In this document: positions 7,202-12,763 of the stretch, piece after piece
Position numbering within the stretch: position 1 is the stretch's first letter
Layout: every line of letters starts with the position of its first letter
Assembly (NCBI GenBank): GCA_903852955.1
Contig: CAINSH010000204.1
Location: 1-12,763, forward strand
Reading direction: 5' to 3'
From: an uncultured Actinomycetes bacterium
GTDB lineage: Bacteria; Actinomycetota; Actinomycetes; Nanopelagicales; Nanopelagicaceae
DNA length: 12,763 nt
Position numbers and translations under genes: made by a program
Notes under the pieces: generated by a model
Database searches by the model: none
What the model was told of the DNA's origin: nothing
Seen by the model: the letters and a program-made list of their open reading frames with translations, nothing else

Positions 7202-9288
7202 ATGTGAGATCACGACTTAGTTTGCTAGTTGTTCAAATTCTCATATTTTCATTGCTGACCGCGCTCCTTGGACGCCTGTTTTATTTACAAATTGCTGCTG
7301 GCCCAAAGTATCGGGATGCAGCCTTAAGTATTCAAAGTCGAGACGTTGTAGCACCTGCCACACGTGGCCTCATAGTGGACTCTTCTGGCGTGCCTCTGGC
7401 CCTTAATAAAGTCGGTTTAGCAATCACAATCAACCGAATCACTATCGATAAGCAACCCGATCAAGGTGTTGCCGTTATGCAACGCGTAGCCAAGCTTCTT
7501 AAACTGAAATATTCAGATGTTTATACGAACACACGTCTATGTGGTGAATTGCCCAAAGGACAGCGCGCAGGTTGTTGGACCGGATCTAGATACCAACCGA
7601 TTCCAATTACCCGAGAAGCAGATCCAGACATCGCTCTTCAGATTGTTGAAAGATCTGATGAATTCCCTGGGGTGGATGCACAACCAGTTGCTATTAGAAA
7701 TTACCCTGAACTCGCTGGAGTAAATGCTGCACATGTTTTGGGGTATGTGGGTCCACTAACTGAAGAAGATTTGCTATCAACTAACGGGAAGCAATATTTT
7801 AGAAGTGAATCAATTGGAAAAACAGGGCTCGAAATTCAGTATGACTCTTATTTGCGCGGAACTCCGGGAATTCGTACATTAATTGTCGACCGTAAAGAAG
7901 CGATTACGAGTGAGAGTAAAAATACCAAACCTATTCAAGGTGACCACTTAGTAACTTCTCTTGATGTTCGCTTGCAAGCATCTGCAGAAAAAGCTTTAGC
8001 CGATGCAGTTAAGCGTGGTCGCGCCAATGGTTACACATCAGATTCGGGCGCAGCAGTTGTAATGGATATTCGAACTGGCAGAATTCTGGCACTGGCCTCG
8101 TATCCAACTTATGATCCCAATTTATTCGAAAAAGGTTTAACTGTTCAACAAGCATCCGATCTTTTTAGTGAGAAAAAGGCAGTTCCGGCACTTAACCGCG
8201 CGTTACAAGGTTTATTTGCACCAGCTTCAACATTTAAATCAGTATCAGTAGTTGCTGCAGCGTCTGCAGGTTACGATTTAAATGCCTCATATAACTGTCC
8301 ATCTGAAGTTCAAGTTGGAAATCGTGCTTTCCAGAACTTTGATAGTCGTGACCAGGGTCGAATGAGTCTTAAAAAAGCTATCGCGGTTTCCTGTGACACG
8401 CTCTGGTATCAAATCGCATTTGATGAATGGCTTCGTGATGGGGGATTGAGACCAAAATCTAACCTCAATGACTATTTCTTTAAAGCTGCGCAAAGCTTTC
8501 ATATCCCAGAAAAAGTAGGAATTGACCTTCCATCTGAATCAACTTCTCGCTTGGCAGATCGTGCTTATAAAAAGAGTTGGTACCAACAGAATAAGGATTT
8601 TTACTGTAACTATAAAACCCGCGCTTCAAAGTCGCAGCAGACAGCGTTCTTAATTCAACTTGCTGCTGAAAACTGCGTAGACGGCGACAAAATTCGTGCT
8701 GGAGATGCGGTTAACTTTTCAATCGGCCAAGGCGATACTGTGGTCACGCCACTTAAACTAACTCAAATGTATGCCGCAATAGCTAACGGTGGAACAATCT
8801 GGCAAGCGTTAGTTGGAAAAGCAATTGTGAAGACCGATGGCACAGTGGTGAAGACAATGGACCCACAGAAATTAGGAACTCTCAATGCTGCGCCATCAAC
8901 ACTCAATTTCCTTAAAGGCGCTTTACGCGAAGTAGTTGTGAGCGGAACCGCTGCTGGAGCATTTGTAGGATTTCCAATTGAAGTAAGCGGCAAGACAGGC
9001 ACGGGTCAGGTCTTTGGTCGAAACTTAAATGGTTCACTAAAAGATGACACTTCATGGTTTGCATCATTTGCTCCTAGCAATAAACCGCGATACGCCGTTG
9101 TCATGATGGTGGGGCAAGGTGGTTTCGGTGCTTCAACATCTGGAGTCGGCGTTCGACATATATATGAAACCCTTTTTGGAGTAAAAGGCAATAAAGTTAT
9201 TCCAGATGCAGCAATTTTCCCAACAGGAAAACCGCCAAAAGAGCTTCCAAAGATTTCACCGACAACTAAGCCTAAGGAGACACCATGA
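7198..9288 (+). CDS. mrdA: Penicillin-binding protein 2, class B transpeptidase of the elongasome
   Basis: D,D-transpeptidase that cross-links new lateral-wall peptidoglycan, working with the RodA glycosyltransferase encoded next to it. Structure: one N-terminal membrane anchor (~8-30), a pedestal domain beginning with SRDVVAPATRGLIVD, and a C-terminal penicillin-binding domain. The three catalytic motifs are STFK with nucleophile S344 and K347, SCD at 398-400 (the SxN/SxD motif; PBP2 enzymes commonly have D here) and KTGTG from K599. Length (696) is typical of actinobacterial PBP2, with a Pro/Lys/Thr-rich tail (KPPKELPKISPTTKPKE). All six cysteines (115, 126, 367, 399, 470, 493) are outside the membrane. 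It starts inside the mreD stop codon and lacks its own Shine-Dalgarno sequence; its TGA overlaps the rodA ATG. The symbol pbp2/pbpA is also used for this gene. Confidence 0.95.
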   Translation: MNVRSRLSLLVVQILIFSLLTALLGRLFYLQIAAGPKYRDAALSIQSRDVVAPATRGLIVDSSGVPLALNKVGLAITINRITIDKQPDQGVAVMQRVAKLLKLKYSDVYTNTRLCGELPKGQRAGCWTGSRYQPIPITREADPDIALQIVERSDEFPGVDAQPVAIRNYPELAGVNAAHVLGYVGPLTEEDLLSTNGKQYFRSESIGKTGLEIQYDSYLRGTPGIRTLIVDRKEAITSESKNTKPIQGDHLVTSLDVRLQASAEKALADAVKRGRANGYTSDSGAAVVMDIRTGRILALASYPTYDPNLFEKGLTVQQASDLFSEKKAVPALNRALQGLFAPASTFKSVSVVAAASAGYDLNASYNCPSEVQVGNRAFQNFDSRDQGRMSLKKAIAVSCDTLWYQIAFDEWLRDGGLRPKSNLNDYFFKAAQSFHIPEKVGIDLPSESTSRLADRAYKKSWYQQNKDFYCNYKTRASKSQQTAFLIQLAAENCVDGDKIRAGDAVNFSIGQGDTVVTPLKLTQMYAAIANGGTIWQALVGKAIVKTDGTVVKTMDPQKLGTLNAAPSTLNFLKGALREVVVSGTAAGAFVGFPIEVSGKTGTGQVFGRNLNGSLKDDTSWFASFAPSNKPRYAVVMMVGQGGFGASTSGVGVRHIYETLFGVKGNKVIPDAAIFPTGKPPKELPKISPTTKPKETP
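9274..9279 (+). promoter_or_regulatory. Ribosome binding site of rodA
   Basis: AAGGAG lies inside the last codons of pbp2 and ends five bases before the ATG at 9285. It supports that start even though the ATG overlaps the pbp2 stop codon. Of the four ATGA junctions here, this is the only one with a clear Shine-Dalgarno sequence, so rodA may be both coupled and independently initiated. Confidence 0.7.
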
Positions 9289-10445
9289 GCGATATAGCCG
9301 CGCGCCAACGTCTCTATCGGCGTAGTAGATCCTCTATTTTTCACGGCTTTGATCCCATTCTTACCGCAGCCGTTGGTTTGCTTTTGTTAATGGGCACCTT
9401 GTTGGTTTATGCAGCAACACGTGATTGGTATGCACGAAATGGTTTAGATCCTCAGTACTACCTCAAGCGCCATGTAATCAACATTGCCATCGGTGCTCTA
9501 TTGGCTTACGGCACAACGGTTGTTGATTATCGATTACTTCGGGCTTACACCCCCATTGTGTGGGGGTTGGGAGTTATTGGATTAATTATCGTTTTAATTC
9601 CAGGGTTAGGTAGCGAAGTTAATGGCGCTAAAGCTTGGATCGCCCTGCCTGGCGGTTTTCAGATCCAACCGGCGGAGTTAGCCAAGATTTCAATCATCAT
9701 TGGAATGTCAATGATTTTGTCTGAGAGAACTCACGATAGCGATGAACCAACATCGCGCGATGTTTTGCAAGCGCTAGTTATTGCTGCGGTGCCAGTTATA
9801 TTTATTTTGCTTCAACCAGATATGGGAACAGTTTTTATTATTTCCGCCTCTGTTGTCACAATTATCGCAGTTTCTGGTTCTCCAACTAAATGGGTTATTG
9901 GTCTACTCATCATTGCCGTTCTTGGCGTATTTGTAGCAACTAAGTCTGGAGTAATTAGCGATTATCAAGTAAAACGATTACAAACATTTGTTGATCCAAC
10001 TGCAGATTCCCAAGGAACTGGATACCAACTGCGGCAAGCGCGTATCACTGTAGGTTCTGGGGGATTAATCGGAACTGGATTATTTAATGGTCCGCAAACA
10101 AATGGTCGATTCGTACCAGAACAGCAGACCGACTTTATTTTTACTGTAGCTGGTGAAGAGTTAGGATTTCTAGGAAGTGGATTTATTATCTTCTTGTATT
10201 TTGTTGTCTTAATGCGAGCGTTTTCTATTGCGCGAAGAACCAATGATCCTTTTGGGCGATTAGTAACCACCGGAGTTATCGCTTGGCTAGCGTTTCAACT
10301 ATTTGAAAATATCGGGATGACTTTGGGGTTGATGCCAATGACTGGTGTGCCATTACCGTTCATCTCATATGGCGGATCGTCCATGTTTGCCACCTTGATT
10401 GGTTTTGGACTATTACAGAACGTTCACGCTCGCTCTAGGGGCTGA
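9285..10445 (+). CDS. rodA: RodA, SEDS-family peptidoglycan glycosyltransferase
   Basis: Membrane enzyme that polymerises lipid II into glycan strands for cell elongation, in complex with PBP2. The 386 residues contain about ten membrane helices. SEDS hallmarks are QPAELAKI with E131; LQPDMGT with D179; the extracellular loop GTGLFNGPQTNGRFVPEQQTD, whose D283 (QQTDFIF) corresponds to the conserved catalytic aspartate; and the C-terminal GVPLPFISYGGSS followed by GFGLLQNVHAR. These motifs, together with the adjacent PBP2 and MreBCD genes, favour RodA over the SEDS paralogue FtsW, which in actinobacteria normally sits in the dcw cluster. The N-terminus is basic (RQRLYRRSRSS). The stop is followed by the only sizeable spacer in the window, so this is probably the last gene of the mre transcript. 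Confidence 0.95.
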   Translation: MSDIAARQRLYRRSRSSIFHGFDPILTAAVGLLLLMGTLLVYAATRDWYARNGLDPQYYLKRHVINIAIGALLAYGTTVVDYRLLRAYTPIVWGLGVIGLIIVLIPGLGSEVNGAKAWIALPGGFQIQPAELAKISIIIGMSMILSERTHDSDEPTSRDVLQALVIAAVPVIFILLQPDMGTVFIISASVVTIIAVSGSPTKWVIGLLIIAVLGVFVATKSGVISDYQVKRLQTFVDPTADSQGTGYQLRQARITVGSGGLIGTGLFNGPQTNGRFVPEQQTDFIFTVAGEELGFLGSGFIIFLYFVVLMRAFSIARRTNDPFGRLVTTGVIAWLAFQLFENIGMTLGLMPMTGVPLPFISYGGSSMFATLIGFGLLQNVHARSRG

Positions 10446-10492
10446 ACTAGGCGATTTACCCCTCTTCTGTCATACTGAGGGCACATAGTTCA

Positions 10493-10530
10493 GCGCGGCT
10501 CGCGAATCCATCGCGGCAAAAGCCCAGCGC
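10493..10530 (+). promoter_or_regulatory. GC-rich foldable element in the rne leader
   Basis: This is the central part of the 162-base rodA-rne spacer. It can fold into nested helices: GCGC (10493-10496) with GCGC (10527-10530), GGCT (10497-10500) with AGCC (10521-10524), and an inner hairpin CGCGA (10501-10505) with TCGCG (10511-10515) around an ATCCA loop. GCAAA (10516-10520) and CA (10525-10526) remain as bulges. The heptamer CAGCGCG occurs at both ends (10491-10497 and 10525-10531). About 71 % of bases 10491-10531 are G or C, against AT-rich flanks. The absence of a following T-run argues against a simple terminator for rodA. A cis-regulatory leader of rne is my inference. Confidence 0.45.
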
Positions 10531-10574
10531 GAACAGGTAAGAAAAACCTAAACGGGGATTTTTTAACGAGATAA

Positions 10575-10590
10575 GCGTTGTAAAAGACGC
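10575..10590 (+). promoter_or_regulatory. Small hairpin just upstream of the rne ribosome binding site
   Basis: GCGTT (10575-10579) can pair with GACGC (10586-10590), including one G-T wobble, around the loop GTAAAA. It ends two bases before the AGAGGA Shine-Dalgarno sequence. It may modulate ribosome access, or it may be chance pairing. Confidence 0.3.
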
Positions 10591-10592
10591 AT

Positions 10593-10598
10593 AGAGGA
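10593..10598 (+). promoter_or_regulatory. Ribosome binding site of rne
   Basis: AGAGGA ends nine bases before the ATG at 10608 and supports that start codon. It is the only purine-rich element at a suitable distance in the leader. Confidence 0.6.
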
Positions 10599-10607
10599 TT
10601 TGGTGCC

Positions 10608-12710
10608 ATGGCGATTGAGCCTAAAACACCGCGCAAGCGTGCGGTTAAGAAAGCATCTGCAAAAGCAGAGGCTGCTGTTACAGAAGTAAACAGCGAAGAA
10701 CCTAAGAAGACAACGCGCAAAAAAGCCGCTGTCCCTGTTCCAATTTTCCAAGCAGCACCTGATAAACCAGTTGCTAAAGCTCCACGCAAAAAGGCTGAAG
10801 TTGCAGAAGCACCAAAAGCCGAAGCTTCAGCTACTGAAAACGCAGCCGATGGCGCAGATCGTCCAGATCGCAACCGCCGTCGCCGCCGTGGTGGTCGTGG
10901 TCGTCGAAAGCCTGGCGCAGATGTTGCAACTAATAATGAAGAAACAAGTTCAGACAGTGAAGAAGAGAGTACCGATAGCGAAGGCGTAACTCATCGCCGC
11001 CGTCGCCGCCGCCGTGCAGCCGGAGATGCCGAAGGTGTTGTTGCCGGAGAAACCATTGAAGAAGATGGTGTCATCACTGTTGTTAAAGTCCGTGAAGTTC
11101 GCGAACGCCCTGCACGCCCAGCACGCTCCGAACGCCCGGATCGAAATGATCGCCGTGGTGGTCGTACCCGCAATGATCGCAACGATCGTGGTGGTCGAAG
11201 CGAATATCGCGAGCCATATCGCAAACGTCCAACTGTAATTACCGATGGTGAATTTTTAGCACGTCGCGAAAATGTTGATCGCGAAATGTTAGTCCGACAG
11301 ATTGCCGACCGTACTCAGATTGCGGTCATTGAAGATGGCATCATGGTCGAGCACTATGTAAACCGGAACAGCAATGTTTCATACGTTGGAAACGTTTACT
11401 TAGGTCGCGTACAAAATGTTCTTCCATCAATGGAAGCTGCATTCGTTGATATTGGTAAGGGCCGCAACGCAGTTCTATATGCCGGTGAAGTTAACTGGGA
11501 TGCAGCTGGAATTTCAGAGTCTGAACCACGCAAAATTGAAACCGTGTTAAAGACTGGCCAGCCAGTATTAGTTCAAGTAACTAAAGATCCAATTGGCCAA
11601 AAAGGTGCGCGTTTAACTAGCCAGATTTCATTGCCAGGACGCTATGTTGTTTATGTTCCAGGCGGCGGAATGTCAGGTATTTCTAAGCGTTTACCTGAAA
11701 CAGAGCGCACACGATTAAAGGCGATTCTTAAAAACTTAATTCCTGAAGAAGCTGGTGTGATTGTTCGTACCGCGGCCGAAGGCGTAAGCGAAGAAGATCT
11801 CACTAATGATGTCGCACGCTTAAAGGCACAATGGGAAGATATTTATGCCAAGAGTCAAAACGCTAATTTCCACCCACCTGCTGCGTTGTATCAAGAACCT
11901 GATCTTGCAGTTCGCGTAATCCGCGATATTTTCAATGAGGATTTCCGCAAACTAACAGTTCAAGGCGCAACTGCTTGGGATGAAGTTACAAGTTACCTAG
12001 GATTTATTGCACCTGAGTTAACAACAAAGATTGAAAAATACACAGGTACTGGCGATCTCTTTGCAGATTTCCGCGTTGAAGAGCAGTTAGCAAAGGCATT
12101 TGATCGCAAGGTTTACCTGCCATCTGGTGGATCACTTGTTATCGATCGCACTGAAGCAATGATTGTAATTGACGTTAACACCGGTAAATTTATCGGTAAG
12201 GGCGGAAACCTTGAAGAAACAGTTACAAAAAATAACTTAGAAGCCGCAGAAGAGATAGCCCGTCAGTTACGTCTGCGTGACTTAGGTGGAATCGTCGTGA
12301 TCGACTTCATCGATATGGTTTTAGAGTCGAACCGCGAAATGGTTTTGCGTCGCTTAGTTGAATCACTTGGTCGCGATCGCACTAAGCACCAAGTTGCAGA
12401 GGTAACATCACTAGGACTTGTCCAAATGACGCGCAAGCGTGTTGGGCAGGGTCTGATTGAGGCGTTCTCGACAACATGTGATTCATGTAGTGGCCGTGGT
12501 ATTCATATTCATATGGAGCCAGTAAAGATGAAGGCACCAATGCCTCAACTAGATGTTCCATCATCACAACATGAAGATGCAGAGGAAAAAGATGCTACCG
12601 AGCATGAATTCCATGAATCTTTAAATGATGATCAGCCACCTGTAGAGACCAAGCCAGCTGGTGGGCGAAAGCGCCGCCGAGCAGCCTCCTCAGGCATAAT
12701 TACCGCTTGA
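10608..12710 (+). CDS. rne: Ribonuclease E/G family endoribonuclease
   Basis: Mg-dependent endoribonuclease for mRNA decay and rRNA/tRNA processing. The 700 residues divide into a low-complexity N-terminal arm (1 to ~205), an S1 RNA-binding domain (~255-345, SYVGNVYLGRV onward), the 5'-sensor/RNase H-like region, the catalytic DNase I-like domain and a short tail. The acidic arm residues equivalent to E. coli D303, N305 and D346 are D522 and N524 in IDVNTG and D566 in VVIDFIDM. The zinc-link pair is C624/C627 (CDSCSGRG). The spacings match E. coli to within one residue. The arm is Ala/Lys-rich at first, then carries two arginine clusters (near 87-101 and 130-136) separated by an acidic stretch, then RGG/NDR-like repeats (~165-205). 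The tail is acidic and ends with RKRRR. An N-terminal extension is typical of actinobacterial RNase E. By synteny, rplU and rpmA should follow. Confidence 0.95.
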   Translation: MAIEPKTPRKRAVKKASAKAEAAVTEVNSEEPKKTTRKKAAVPVPIFQAAPDKPVAKAPRKKAEVAEAPKAEASATENAADGADRPDRNRRRRRGGRGRRKPGADVATNNEETSSDSEEESTDSEGVTHRRRRRRRAAGDAEGVVAGETIEEDGVITVVKVREVRERPARPARSERPDRNDRRGGRTRNDRNDRGGRSEYREPYRKRPTVITDGEFLARRENVDREMLVRQIADRTQIAVIEDGIMVEHYVNRNSNVSYVGNVYLGRVQNVLPSMEAAFVDIGKGRNAVLYAGEVNWDAAGISESEPRKIETVLKTGQPVLVQVTKDPIGQKGARLTSQISLPGRYVVYVPGGGMSGISKRLPETERTRLKAILKNLIPEEAGVIVRTAAEGVSEEDLTNDVARLKAQWEDIYAKSQNANFHPPAALYQEPDLAVRVIRDIFNEDFRKLTVQGATAWDEVTSYLGFIAPELTTKIEKYTGTGDLFADFRVEEQLAKAFDRKVYLPSGGSLVIDRTEAMIVIDVNTGKFIGKGGNLEETVTKNNLEAAEEIARQLRLRDLGGIVVIDFIDMVLESNREMVLRRLVESLGRDRTKHQVAEVTSLGLVQMTRKRVGQGLIEAFSTTCDSCSGRGIHIHMEPVKMKAPMPQLDVPSSQHEDAEEKDATEHEFHESLNDDQPPVETKPAGGRKRRRAASSGIITA

Positions 12711-12713
12711 TTT

Positions 12714-12745
12714 GAGCCTTCGGGCCCTAACAGGTAACCTTTACC
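12714..12745 (+). other. Two inverted repeats after rne
   Basis: GCC (12716-12718) and GGC (12723-12725) flank a TTCG loop, a potential C(UUCG)G tetraloop with only three strong pairs. Eight bases later, GGTAA (12733-12737) and TTACC (12741-12745) form a perfect five-base inverted repeat around CCT. No T-run follows either one within the window, so a standard intrinsic terminator is not supported. They could belong to an rne terminator of non-canonical type or to the leader of the next gene, probably rplU, beyond the window edge. Confidence 0.3.
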
Positions 12746-12763
12746 CTTCAACACACACCTAGA

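Noticed and set aside
10446..10490. Sigma-70-type promoter for rne upstream of the GC-rich element
   Set aside because: CATACT and CATAGT resemble -10 boxes, but neither has a plausible -35 at 16-18 bases. A promoter is likely somewhere here or inside rodA, but I cannot place it.
10535..10564. Intrinsic terminator for rodA (AGGT/ACCT hairpin then a T-run)
   Set aside because: The hairpin has only four pairs with a seven-base loop, and nine bases separate it from the six-T run; the alternative stem uses the T-run itself. Too weak to call.
10991..11224. Minus-strand arginine/serine-rich open frame opposite the RNase E arm
   Set aside because: It is the reverse complement of the CGC/GGT-rich repeat coding for the RNase E arm; low complexity keeps it free of stops.

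Overview
The window reads as a compact, all-plus-strand chromosomal block from a low-GC, streamlined actinobacterium. Three things suggest this. The gene order valS–folC–DUF4233–ndk–mreB–mreC–mreD–pbp2–rodA–rne is the actinobacterial arrangement familiar from Streptomyces and relatives. A DUF4233 membrane protein directly after folC is an actinobacterial signature. The DNA is AT-rich with many TTA, AAA and GAA codons and almost no spacer. The best guess is the freshwater acI lineage (Nanopelagicales, 'Ca. Planktophila'/'Ca. Nanopelagicus' type). This is inferred from composition and synteny, not shown by a search.

Layout: 2-2575 valyl-tRNA synthetase (5' end cut by the window edge); 2572-3918 folylpolyglutamate/dihydrofolate synthase; 3915-4250 small DUF4233 membrane protein; 4263-4682 nucleoside diphosphate kinase; 4700-5737 MreB; 5750-6673 MreC; 6680-7201 MreD; 7198-9288 class B penicillin-binding protein 2; 9285-10445 RodA; 10446-10607 the only sizeable spacer, GC-rich and foldable; 10608-12710 RNase E/G with a long arginine-rich N-terminal extension; 12711-12763 a short spacer with two inverted repeats, after which rplU-rpmA would be expected by synteny. 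No stretch over 300 bases lacks a gene.

The genes form three functional groups. The first is housekeeping: valS, folC and ndk supply charged tRNA, polyglutamylated folates and NTPs. The second is a complete elongasome: the MreB filament, MreC/MreD membrane adaptors, PBP2 transpeptidase and RodA glycosyltransferase, packed so that most starts touch or overlap the preceding stop, which suggests one translationally coupled transcript. The third is RNA decay and processing (RNase E), set apart by its own leader. Four junctions are 4-base ATGA overlaps.

I saw no mobile element, CRISPR array, tRNA, rRNA, toxin-antitoxin or defence system, and no frameshifted gene. The observations worth a second look are regulatory or structural: a foldable leader before rne, a possible leaderless promoter for ndk, paired extracytoplasmic cysteines in MreC and PBP2, the Pro/Thr tail of MreC, and the Arg-rich disordered arm of RNase E. 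I did not find a convincing undescribed multi-gene system.
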